Assembly (NCBI RefSeq): GCF_047238125.1
Contig: NZ_JBDFMH010000001.1
Location: 2,666,001-2,730,000 of the forward strand
Length of the DNA: 64,000 nt
Direction: 5' to 3'
Source of the DNA: JBDFMH01 sp047238125
GTDB taxonomy: Bacteria > Pseudomonadota > Alphaproteobacteria > Sphingomonadales > Sphingomonadaceae
Every line of letters begins with the position of its first letter. Within the stretch, counting starts at the first letter, position 1. This document shows, piece after piece, positions 56,812 to 64,000 of the stretch. Below the pieces are notes generated by a model. The model did not search any database and was not told the DNA's origin. It saw only the letters and a list, made by a program, of their open reading frames with translations. Made by a program: the position numbers and the translations under genes.

Positions 56812-58914
56812 ATGGTCGATCGCAGAACCGGATCGGATTCGATGATTGCGGACGTCGGCAGCGGCGCTGGTGCGGTAGCCGCAACCTCGCCAAGACGGGA
56901 TCCCGCCGACACCGCGATCTCCAGCGTGGTCGCGGTGATCGCAACCTTGGTCGGGCTCCTCGTGCTCGCCTGGGCGATCCTGTACGTCACCAAAGGTCGC
57001 TTCCTGAAGCCGACTTTCGAGCGGATCGCATCGCGCAATGCGGAGCGGGAGATCAAGGTCGCCGGCGATTTCCAGTTCTACTTCGATTTCATCGACCTCA
57101 AATTCCTGGCGGAAGGGCTGACGGTCGCCAATCCGCAGTGGGCCGAACGCCCGCTCTTCTTCCGTGCAGACCGGATCGACGCCCGCGTCGCCAGCATTCC
57201 CTGGCTGTTCGGCACGCGCCGCGTGAATATGCTCGATCTCACGAACGGCGATGTCGATCTCGAATGGGATCGCAACGGCCGCAGCAATACCTGGACATTC
57301 GGCGATCCGAACGCGCCGGGCGATCCGTTCGAGCTCCCGACCATCCGACAGGCACGGATCGTGGGCAGCGACGTACGCTATCGCGATCATGTACTGCAGT
57401 TGCTGGCCGATCTGTCGATCGACACGGTTCGCGCGGCCGATACGCGCTTTTCAAGCGATGTCCGCTTCACCGGCACCGGCACGATGCGTGCCCGGCCGTT
57501 CCGCGTCACCGGCAGCCTGCTTTCGCCCAACGCGACCATCTCCGGCGGGCGCAACCGGTTGGTCGCCCGCGCGACATCCGGCAGCGACACGCTCGATGTG
57601 TCGGGCACGCTGCCGGGCGCCACCGAACTCGAAGGATCGCGCCTCAAGGTGGCGGCGCGCGGCGCGAACCTTGCCGACCTGTTCGCCTTCCTCGGCGTCG
57701 TCACGCCGGACACGCGTGCCTATCGCCTGACGTCGAACCTCACCAAACGTGGTGAGGAATGGCGTTTCACGCGGCTGGCCGGACGGTTCGGTGACAGCGA
57801 TCTCGGCGGCTCGATGACGGTGTCGTTACCGAGCAACCGGCTGTTGATCGAGGCTGATCTGGCGAGCCGGGTCGTCGACATCATCGATGTCGGTCCGTTC
57901 GTGGGCTATGATGCGCGTCTGCTCGATGCCAAGGGCGCTGCCGGGGCGGTCCGGATCGTGGCGGGCACGCCGCGCGTGTTGCCCGATGCCTCGCTCGAGA
58001 TCGACGCCATCAGCCGCTTCGATGCGAAGGTGAACTATACCGTCCGCCGCGTGCGAGCCGAGACCTTCCCGATCTCGAACATCGCGGTCACCGTCGATCT
58101 CGATCGCAGCCTGCTCAAGCTGTCACCGCTCACGTTCGACATGGCGGGCGGCAAGCTTTCGTCCGACATTGCGATCAATGCACGCAGCCGGCCAGTCGTC
58201 ACGGATTATGATATTCGCCTGGCACCGACGCCGATGGGCACATTGCTTGCCAGCTGGGGGACCGAGCGGTCCGGCACGACGGGGACTTTGGGCGCACGCG
58301 TCCAGCTAAAAGGCGAAGGCGATTCGGTGCGCGAGTCGCTGGCCAGCGCCGATGGGCGGATTGCGATCATCATTCCGCGCGGCACGTTTTGGGCGCGCAA
58401 CATCCAGCTGAGCGAGCTCGACGTCGGCACGTTCGTGCAAAAGATGTTCGAAGGCGAGCTGAAGGATCCGGTCGATATCAATTGCGGCCTGATCGCCTTC
58501 ACCGTGCGCGACGGGATCGCGGCCGCTGATCCGATCCTGATCGATACGCGCAAGAATGTGATGCTCGGCCGCGGTGGCTTCAGCTTCAAGGACGAGTCGC
58601 TGGATATCGGCTTCCGCGCGGATTCTAAGAAATTCAGCCTGTTTGCAGGTCAGTCCCCGGTCGGGATCGGCGGGCGGTTCGCGGCACCGTCGATCAACGT
58701 GATCAGCCCGCAACTGCTGAGCCGTGCGGGTGCCGGGGTGGGGCTGGCGCTGGTTGCCACGCCGCTGGCGGGCGTGCTGGCCTTCGTCGATGTCGGCAAT
58801 GCCAAGTCAGCCGCATGCGGCCCTGTCCTGCGTGGCGCTACCGCCGTCGCCCAGCGCACCACGAAGGGCAAGCCGCGCGACGATGTCGGCAAAGGCCGCG
58901 CGACGCGCGACTGA
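56812..58914 (+). CDS. AsmA family protein
   Basis: This 700-residue protein has one N-terminal membrane helix (about 36-58, AVIATLVGLLVLAWAILYVT). A long beta-rich region typical of AsmA/TamB-like proteins follows: IKVAGDFQFYFDFIDLKFLAEGLTVAN, FRADRIDARVASIPWLFG, and the C-terminal FVDVGNAKSAACGPVL. AsmA-like proteins form hydrophobic grooves that move phospholipids between membranes. It would span the periplasm. An ATG at 56842 is an alternative start. It diverges from the FHA-cyclase gene. Confidence 0.87.
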   Translation: MVDRRTGSDSMIADVGSGAGAVAATSPRRDPADTAISSVVAVIATLVGLLVLAWAILYVTKGRFLKPTFERIASRNAEREIKVAGDFQFYFDFIDLKFLAEGLTVANPQWAERPLFFRADRIDARVASIPWLFGTRRVNMLDLTNGDVDLEWDRNGRSNTWTFGDPNAPGDPFELPTIRQARIVGSDVRYRDHVLQLLADLSIDTVRAADTRFSSDVRFTGTGTMRARPFRVTGSLLSPNATISGGRNRLVARATSGSDTLDVSGTLPGATELEGSRLKVAARGANLADLFAFLGVVTPDTRAYRLTSNLTKRGEEWRFTRLAGRFGDSDLGGSMTVSLPSNRLLIEADLASRVVDIIDVGPFVGYDARLLDAKGAAGAVRIVAGTPRVLPDASLEIDAISRFDAKVNYTVRRVRAETFPISNIAVTVDLDRSLLKLSPLTFDMAGGKLSSDIAINARSRPVVTDYDIRLAPTPMGTLLASWGTERSGTTGTLGARVQLKGEGDSVRESLASADGRIAIIIPRGTFWARNIQLSELDVGTFVQKMFEGELKDPVDINCGLIAFTVRDGIAAADPILIDTRKNVMLGRGGFSFKDESLDIGFRADSKKFSLFAGQSPVGIGGRFAAPSINVISPQLLSRAGAGVGLALVATPLAGVLAFVDVGNAKSAACGPVLRGATAVAQRTTKGKPRDDVGKGRATRD

Positions 58915-58918
58915 TCCT

Positions 58919-59683
58919 TCACCTCAGCCGTTCGAGCACCGCCTCCAGCAACCGGACGTCACCGACCGCGACGACATGGCCGTCGCTGTGCGCGCCAAGC
59001 GCATTGCCCTGCCAGTCGCACATGCCGCCGCCCGCACCTTCGACGATCGGCACGAGTGCGGCGAAGTCGTGCAGCTTGAGCCCCGCCTCGACCACCAGAT
59101 CGATATGGCCGCTGGCGAGCAGGCCGTAATTATAGCAGTCGCCGGCATACAGCGCGTCGCGCGCCTGCGCCGCCAAAGCGAGATAGCGGTCGCGTTCGTC
59201 GCCGATGAAATAATCGATGCCGGTAGTCGCGATCAGCGCATCGCCGAGCGCGAAGCAGCGTCGGGTGCCAGCAGGCCTGTCCCCCAGCCTCGTCAGCTGT
59301 CCGCGCGCGCCGACCCAGCGTTCACCGGTGATCGGCTGGTCGATGATGCCCAGCACCGGGGTGCCGGCCTCGATCAGCGCGATCAGCGTGCCGAATATCG
59401 GCCGCCCTGCGATGAAACTGCGGGTGCCGTCGATCGGGTCGAGCACCCAGTGTCGCTCGGCCTCCTCACGCACCCGGCCATATTCCTCGCCGATGATCCC
59501 GTCGCGCGGCCGCTTGACGTCCAGGATCCGGCGCATCGCCGCCTCCGCCGCGCGATCGGCCTCGGTTACCGGAGATCGATCGGCCTTGGCTTCGGTCTGA
59601 TAGGCGCGGCGAAACAGCGGGCGGATCGCATCGCCGGCCGCATCAGCAAGCATCTCGGCCAGCGCGATATCATCCTCGGTCAT
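58919..59683 (-). CDS. hisN: Inositol monophosphatase family phosphatase, HisN-like histidinol-phosphatase
   Basis: This 254-residue protein has the IMPase metal motifs GEEYG (about 65-69), WVLDPIDGTRSFIAGRPIFGTLIAL (metal ligands Asp82 and Asp85) and the C-terminal LKLHDFAALVPIVEGAGG with its Asp. The DPIDGTRSF...WGTLIAL-like block resembles histidinol-phosphatases of this fold, the last step to histidinol. A general inositol or sugar phosphatase is the alternative. The ATG at 59683 begins the family start; the frame extends far upstream only as antisense. Confidence 0.8.
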   Translation of the reverse strand: MTEDDIALAEMLADAAGDAIRPLFRRAYQTEAKADRSPVTEADRAAEAAMRRILDVKRPRDGIIGEEYGRVREEAERHWVLDPIDGTRSFIAGRPIFGTLIALIEAGTPVLGIIDQPITGERWVGARGQLTRLGDRPAGTRRCFALGDALIATTGIDYFIGDERDRYLALAAQARDALYAGDCYNYGLLASGHIDLVVEAGLKLHDFAALVPIVEGAGGGMCDWQGNALGAHSDGHVVAVGDVRLLEAVLERLR

Positions 59684-59794
59684 GCTCCATCGACTAACGC
59701 AGCGGAGCGCCGGCGCAAGCGCGAAGGGTTGACGCTGCCGCCGGCTTTCGGTCAGGCTTTGGCAGCATTTCAGCTGGACGAAGAGAGGCGCGCG

Positions 59795-60118
59795 ATGTCG
59801 GGTTCGATGCACGATCGCCGGGGGGCGGAGGCCGCGCTGCGCCGGCTGGATCGCGAGGCCGGTGCGCTGCGCCGCCGCGGCCCGGGCCCGCATCATGATC
59901 CGGTGCGCGGTCGTCCCAGCATCGTCTCGATCCGTCGGCGCAGCGGTTTCGCGCTGATCGTGACGCTGATTGCGCTCGTCGTGCTGGTCGGCTGGGGCAT
60001 GATGCGCTTCGTCATGTGGTTCGGTGCACTGCTGGGCAGCCAGATCCTGCCGGTGCCGGCCGCCTCGCTCGCCCATTCGGTGATCGGGATCGTCCTCGAT
60101 ATGCTGGCCGGGCGGTGA
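59795..60118 (+). CDS. Small membrane protein of unknown function
   Basis: This 107-residue protein has a basic, arginine-rich N-terminal half (RRGAEAALRRLDREAGALRRRG), then one long hydrophobic segment (about 52-76, GFALIVTLIALVVLVGWGMM) and a second weaker one (about 82-105). I do not recognise a family. GAGAGG 5 bases before the ATG supports the start. The stop overlaps the DUF3616 gene GTG start (GTGA), so the two are co-translated. Confidence 0.7.
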   Translation: MSGSMHDRRGAEAALRRLDREAGALRRRGPGPHHDPVRGRPSIVSIRRRSGFALIVTLIALVVLVGWGMMRFVMWFGALLGSQILPVPAASLAHSVIGIVLDMLAGR

Positions 60119-61173
60119 CTGGCGGCTGGCCGGATCCTGCGCGTCCTTCGGGGCATATCCTCCTCGATTTCGATCTGCCCGGCGGCGACGCCACGATGCA
60201 TGACCTGTCGGCCGCCACCCGCATCGGGCTGAGCCTGTTCGTGGCCGGTGACGAGGCGGCGGCGATCGAAAGGCTCGGGCCGGTAGCTGGCGATCGGTGG
60301 GCGGGCCAGCTTCGCTACCAGCTGCGCGACCTGCTCGACCTCGCCGATCCCGATGCCGAAGTTGATATCGAAGGGCTCGCGGCCGACGATGGCTGGCTGT
60401 GGATCGTCGGCAGCCATGCGCGCACGCGTCGCAAGCCCGAAAAGCAGGATGATGAGACGATCGATCTGGGTGTGCTGGCCGATCTCCGCGACACGCGGCC
60501 ACGCTGCGTGCTCGCGCGAGTGCCGTTGATCGCCGATCCCGCTGCGCCTGGCGCGCTGATACCGGTCGCGCAGGATGGGATGCGGCGTGCCGGGATGATC
60601 CGCCAGACGAAGCGTGGCAGCGCGCTCGCCGAAGCCTTTGCCGCCGATCCGCTGATCGGCCCGTTCACGCGCGTACCGGCCAAGGAAGGCGGGCTGGATG
60701 TCGAAGGGATCGCGGTCGCCGGTGATCGTGTGGCGCTGGGCCTGCGCGGGCCGGTCATCGGCGGGCATGCGCTGTTGGTCGAACTGCGGATCGCGGTGAC
60801 GGCCAAGGGGCGGCTCAAACTCGCTGCGCCGCCCGTGAAGCGCCTGCTGGCGATGGAGGGGCTCGGCATCCGGGATCTGAAGCGCTGCGATCGCGATCTT
60901 CTCATCCTGGCTGGGCCGACCACGGGGCTATCGGGCCCGGTTGCGATCTATCGCTGGCGTGATTGGCTGCTCGATGCCGGCAGCGACGCGGATTCGGTGC
61001 GCCTGCACCGGCCTGAACGGATCCTTGAACTGCCGCATGGCCGCGGCGTCGATCATCCCGAGGGGCTTGCGCTCTGGGATGACGACCGCCTGCTGATCCT
61101 GTGCGACAGCCCCGCCCCGGCGCGGATCGCCAAGGGCGGGTTCCGGGCCGATCTGTTCGATCTGCCCGGCTGA
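60115..61173 (+). CDS. DUF3616 domain protein
   Basis: This 352-residue protein is beta-rich with repeated blade-like units: GHILLDFDLPGG, DIEGLAADDGWLWIVGSHARTRRKP, LDVEGIAVAGDRVALGLRGPV, LLAMEGLGIRDL and VDHPEGLALWDDDRLLILCD. The EGLA/EGIA repeats resemble esterase-like phytase/propeller proteins, and the overall layout fits DUF3616. The function is unknown. No signal peptide is seen, so it may be cytosolic. The GTG at 60115 overlaps the small membrane protein gene by 4 bases. Confidence 0.82.
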   Translation: MTGGWPDPARPSGHILLDFDLPGGDATMHDLSAATRIGLSLFVAGDEAAAIERLGPVAGDRWAGQLRYQLRDLLDLADPDAEVDIEGLAADDGWLWIVGSHARTRRKPEKQDDETIDLGVLADLRDTRPRCVLARVPLIADPAAPGALIPVAQDGMRRAGMIRQTKRGSALAEAFAADPLIGPFTRVPAKEGGLDVEGIAVAGDRVALGLRGPVIGGHALLVELRIAVTAKGRLKLAAPPVKRLLAMEGLGIRDLKRCDRDLLILAGPTTGLSGPVAIYRWRDWLLDAGSDADSVRLHRPERILELPHGRGVDHPEGLALWDDDRLLILCDSPAPARIAKGGFRADLFDLPG

Positions 61174-61182
61174 TGCCACCCA

Positions 61183-61968
61183 TCAGGCCAGCGCCAGGCC
61201 TTCGCGCTGGATGCCGCGGCTGATCTCGGCATTCTGATCGTCGGACAGCCGCGCCTTCAATGCCGGGAAGATTTCGTCCTCTTCCTCGCGCATGTGCTTC
61301 TCAAGCGCGCCACGGAATTCGACCAGCTTGGCCATCCACGCCGGCTCGTGATGCGGCATCTTCTCCAGATCGTAGAGATACTGTTTCACATAGCCGTGGT
61401 CATGGTTGAGCGAGTCCGCATGAGCGGCATCGTTCTGGTCGCGCAGCGCGCAGTAGACGATGTTCTCCTCCTCGACGGCATGCTTGCCCAGCGCGTGCTT
61501 GAGCTGGACGAGCAGCGTGCCGCGCTTGGCTGTCTGCTTCATGTCGGTCGCCTGGATTTCGTCGATGATCGCCAGCGCGGCCTTGTGTTCGTTGGCCAGC
61601 GCCTCGGCCCAGTCCGCCGACAGGCCGACCGATACGGCCTGCACCGCCATCTTGCGCCCGACCGTCGCCGCAAGCCCGGCCACCAGCCCGGCCGCCGCTG
61701 CACCGACCATCCGGCCGGTACCTTCGGGCAGGCTGTCGAATGCGCTGCGGACGGCCTTCCCGGCGCGCTTGGCGGCAGAGGGGGCGGGTTTCGCCGGCGG
61801 CTTGCGTTTCGGCGGGCTGGCTGGCTTCGTCGCGCCGTTTGCCTTTGCCGCATGGGCAGGCTTCGGCGTGGCGGACTTGGATGGGGCGGTGCGCTTGGCG
61901 GCGGGCTTGCGCGGCTTCGCCGGCTTGGCGGCGGGCGACGGGCTGATATCCTCGGCGGGGTCGGCCAT
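61183..61968 (-). CDS. Hemerythrin-domain protein with a lysine/alanine/proline-rich tail
   Basis: This 261-residue protein has three parts. Residues 12-72 are a Lys-Ala-Pro-rich, histone H1-like tail (AKPAKPRKPAAKRTAPSKS and similar). Residues 86-118 are glycine/alanine-rich and hydrophobic (MVGAAAAGLVAGLAATVG). Residues 120-255 are an HHE hemerythrin domain with His128, His163, Glu167, His189/191, His225 and Glu229 as likely di-iron ligands. It may sense oxygen, NO or iron. CAGGAG precedes the ATG. It converges on the DUF3616 gene. Confidence 0.85.
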   Translation of the reverse strand: MADPAEDISPSPAAKPAKPRKPAAKRTAPSKSATPKPAHAAKANGATKPASPPKRKPPAKPAPSAAKRAGKAVRSAFDSLPEGTGRMVGAAAAGLVAGLAATVGRKMAVQAVSVGLSADWAEALANEHKAALAIIDEIQATDMKQTAKRGTLLVQLKHALGKHAVEEENIVYCALRDQNDAAHADSLNHDHGYVKQYLYDLEKMPHHEPAWMAKLVEFRGALEKHMREEEDEIFPALKARLSDDQNAEISRGIQREGLALA

Positions 61969-62175
61969 GATGCTGCTCCTGAAACGAATTCGTAGCGGAC
62001 TAACAGCCGGCGGCGAACGGGGTTCCTGTCGCATTGCTGACGGCACCGTTCAGCGCATCGTCAGCGGCATCGCGCGAAATTCGTATCGGCTGTGGCGCGC
62101 GTCATAGCTGCCGGGCAGGACCGTTCCTATCTGGCGATAATGTTCCGCGCTTCGGCGCATGGCGGAGAAGCCGCG

Positions 62176-62538
62176 ATGTTCATGGATGCCTTCGTTCCCG
62201 GTCATGCCGATGTCGCCGGCGCCGATCTGGCGCCGACGGTGCTGACCCCGCTGGAATGGCGGGTGGTGATGCTGGCCCGGCGCGAAGCGGATCGCTTCGG
62301 CGCGGCCGCGATCGGATCGGGCAGCGCCGCCGGCCGCTGGCTCGGCCGGGCGTGGGCGCGGATGACCGGGCAGGAGGGCGTACGCCGCCTGGCGGACGAC
62401 CGGCTGGAAGCGCTGCGCCAGTTCGTGTGTCTTGCCCGCCGCAACGATCGCCGGCTCTGCGCCGCGGCCACCGGCCTCGCTGCGCTGGGCTTCGCACCCG
62501 CCGCGATCGAACTGGCCCGCGCCGCCGCGCTCGGCTGA
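62176..62538 (+). CDS. Conserved-looking protein of unknown function
   Basis: This 120-residue protein reads MFMDAFVPGHADVAGADLAP and then is helical and arginine-rich (TPLEWRVVMLARREADRF, RLADDRLEALRQFVCLARR). No family is recognised. The start is uncertain: in-frame GTG at 62092 and ATG at 62140 also exist; the ATG at 62176 has GGAG 9 bases upstream. It ends 2 bases before the convergent gor stop. Coding quality looks good but I cannot assign a role. Confidence 0.6.
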   Translation: MFMDAFVPGHADVAGADLAPTVLTPLEWRVVMLARREADRFGAAAIGSGSAAGRWLGRAWARMTGQEGVRRLADDRLEALRQFVCLARRNDRRLCAAATGLAALGFAPAAIELARAAALG

Positions 62539-62539
62539 T

Positions 62540-63886
62540 CTACTTCAGCAGGACCAGTTCCTCCGCCATCGACGGGTGCAGCGCCACCGTGTCGTCGAAC
62601 TGCTGCTTGGTCAGCCCCGCCTTCACCGCCACTGCCGCCGCCTGCAGGATCTCGGGCGCGTCCGGGCCGATCATGTGCAGGCCGAGCACCTTGCCCGTCT
62701 CCGAATGGCAGACCATCTTGTACAGCGCCCGTTCGTTGCGGCCGGCCAGCACATTCTTCATCGGACGGAAATCCGACGTGTAGATCTTCACCTGGCCATA
62801 TTTGTTGCGTGCCTGGCTTTCCGTCATGCCGACCCCGGCCATCGGCGGGTGGCTGAACACGGCGGATGGGATGCAGCCATAATCCACCCGAGTCGGCTTT
62901 CCACCGAACTGGGTATCGGCAAAAGCTTGGCCTTCGCGGATCGCGACCGGGGTCAGCTGCACACGATCGGTGACGTCGCCGACCGCGAAGATGCTCGGGC
63001 AGGTCGACCGGCTGTCTTCGTCCACCTTGATCGCACGTCGCTCGTTCAGCTCCACTCCGGCGGTTTCGAGCCCCAGCCCCTCGGTATGCGGCAGTCGCCC
63101 GGTCGCGAACAACAGCACGTCCGCCGCCACCGGATCATGACCCTTCATGTGGACCAGCAGCGATCCGTCGCCCTGCTTCTCGACCTTTTCGAAGGCGGCG
63201 TTGAAGCGGAATTCGATGCCCTTGGTCATCGAGATCTGCAGCAGGCGATCGCGGATCTGCTCGTCATAGCCGCGCAGGATCACGTCCGATCGCGAGACCA
63301 GCATCACATGCGCACCGAACTGGTGGAAGATGCCGGCGAATTCGTTGGCGATATAGCCTGCGCCAGCGATCACCACCCGCTTAGGCAGCGTAGGCAGGTG
63401 GAAGACGTCGTTGGATGTGATGCCAAGCTCGCTGCCCGGACAGTCCGGCACGTCCGGCCAGGCGCCGGTCGCGATCAGGATGGTCTTCGCGCTGATCTCG
63501 CGCCCGGAACCCAGGCGGATGCCGTGCGGACCGGTCACCACGGCACGCTCGTGGAACAGCGTCACGCCGTTGCTTTCCAGCGTGTTGGTATACAGCCCCT
63601 CGAGCCGATCGACCTCGGCCAGGACATTGTCGCGCAGCGTCTCCCACGAGAAACTACATTCGGGCACGTCCCAGCCGAAGCGGCGTGCATCCGCCAGATC
63701 CTCGGCGAAGTGCGATCCGTAGACGAGCAGCTTCTTGGGCACGCAGCCGCGGATCACGCATGTGCCGCCGACGCGATAATCCTCGGCCAGCGCCACTTTC
63801 GCGCCGTACGCTGCCGAAACCCGCGCCGCGCGCACCCCGCCCGATCCGCCGCCGATCACGAACAGATCATAGTCATAATCGGACAT
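62540..63886 (-). CDS. gor: Glutathione-disulfide reductase
   Basis: This 448-residue flavoenzyme has FAD loop VIGGGSGGVRAAR (10-22), the redox-active GGTCVIRGCVPKK (Cys43, Cys48), the second loop VVIAGAGYIANEFAGI, FAVGDVTDR and the C-terminal HPSMAEELVLL with the catalytic His. It reduces oxidised glutathione with NADPH. GAGGAG lies 7 bases before the ATG. The last 114 bases of the window upstream of it show no clear gene. Confidence 0.96.
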   Translation of the reverse strand: MSDYDYDLFVIGGGSGGVRAARVSAAYGAKVALAEDYRVGGTCVIRGCVPKKLLVYGSHFAEDLADARRFGWDVPECSFSWETLRDNVLAEVDRLEGLYTNTLESNGVTLFHERAVVTGPHGIRLGSGREISAKTILIATGAWPDVPDCPGSELGITSNDVFHLPTLPKRVVIAGAGYIANEFAGIFHQFGAHVMLVSRSDVILRGYDEQIRDRLLQISMTKGIEFRFNAAFEKVEKQGDGSLLVHMKGHDPVAADVLLFATGRLPHTEGLGLETAGVELNERRAIKVDEDSRSTCPSIFAVGDVTDRVQLTPVAIREGQAFADTQFGGKPTRVDYGCIPSAVFSHPPMAGVGMTESQARNKYGQVKIYTSDFRPMKNVLAGRNERALYKMVCHSETGKVLGLHMIGPDAPEILQAAAVAVKAGLTKQQFDDTVALHPSMAEELVLLK

Positions 63887-64000
63887 TCAGGCTCCTCGGG
63901 CGATTGCGCGACCGCGACTTAAGGGCGGATGGGGCGATCCGCAAACCGACCGATACGATCAGGCTGAACGACCCCGCCGCAGCACCGCATGGTCGCCCGC

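Noticed and set aside
61382..61397. TGTTTCACA in the hemerythrin gene as a fourth parS
   Set aside because: Only the left half matches; the right half (TAGCCGT) does not.
1..64000. CRISPR arrays, insertion sequences, prophage or defence genes
   Set aside because: No spaced direct repeats, transposase, integrase, terminal inverted repeats or known defence domains were seen.

Overview
The window is a gene-dense, GC-rich chromosomal segment of an alphaproteobacterium, most likely of the Sphingomonadaceae (Sphingomonas or a close relative). The gene order leuS-lptE-holA / parB-parA-rsmG-mnmG-mnmE / rho-hemJ-hemE / ppsR-maf-aroE-coaE-dnaQ is typical of alphaproteobacterial origin regions. Small families common in sphingomonads (DUF6489, DUF6356, DUF1491, MmcB) and a sphingomonad-style TonB-dependent receptor point the same way. 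I see no insertion sequence, prophage, CRISPR array or rRNA operon. About 74 protein genes and one tRNA fill nearly all of it. No gene-free stretch exceeds 300 bases; the longest, 12606-12894, is the probable replication origin.

Region by region. 1-7421 holds the end of leuS, lptE and holA, facing an operon DUF6489-mnmE-mnmG-rsmG-parA-parB that carries three parS-like sites. 7471-12605 holds an O6-alkylguanine methyltransferase, a dienelactone hydrolase-like enzyme, a quinone reductase, rho, hemJ and hemE. 12606-12894 carries DnaA-box-like repeats and an AT-richer repeat track. 12895-18918 is a rightward series: ppsR, maf, aroE, coaE, dnaQ, hpf, ptsN, a thioesterase, DUF1491 and the SOS-type gene mmcB. 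18935-22017 is a TonB-dependent receptor and a divergent TetR regulator sharing one palindromic operator. 22072-25864 is amino-acid biosynthesis (metXW, hisC, tyrA). 25867-28686 is the ftsE-ftsX-ydcF-plsC envelope operon. 28841-33813 holds a zinc-ribbon membrane protein, phosphofructokinase, tRNA-Leu(GAG) and a hybrid sensor kinase. 33810-39614 holds two flavoproteins, a DUF6356 protein and a type III polyketide cluster (synthase, methyltransferase, flavoprotein). 39645-50409 holds msrB, a class A penicillin-binding protein, a SprT-like protease, a cysteine-cluster protein, SCO1, an ankyrin protein, an MFS transporter, purEK, gpmA, an acetyltransferase, an M14 carboxypeptidase and a DUF4136 lipoprotein. 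50574-56643 is translation (rpmJ, pheST, rplT, rpmI) with a HAD hydrolase and an FHA-adenylate cyclase. 56812-63886 holds AsmA, a HisN-type phosphatase, a DUF3616 pair, a hemerythrin protein with a lysine-rich tail, an unknown protein and glutathione reductase.

Two themes run through the window. First, neighbouring genes are very often coupled by 4-base ATGA/GTGA overlaps. Second, several promoters that I read by eye share a TTG-type -35, a 17-base spacer and a TA-type -10 (often TAGGnn). In some cases the predicted transcript starts at or next to the start codon (ogt, hisC, purE, mmcB). The strongest systems-level signal is the origin/partition region: a probable oriC at hemE/ppsR with parAB and a parS cluster 7-9 kb away, much as in Caulobacter. 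The best candidate for new chemistry is the type III polyketide cluster. All functional calls come from reading motifs; no database search was possible.
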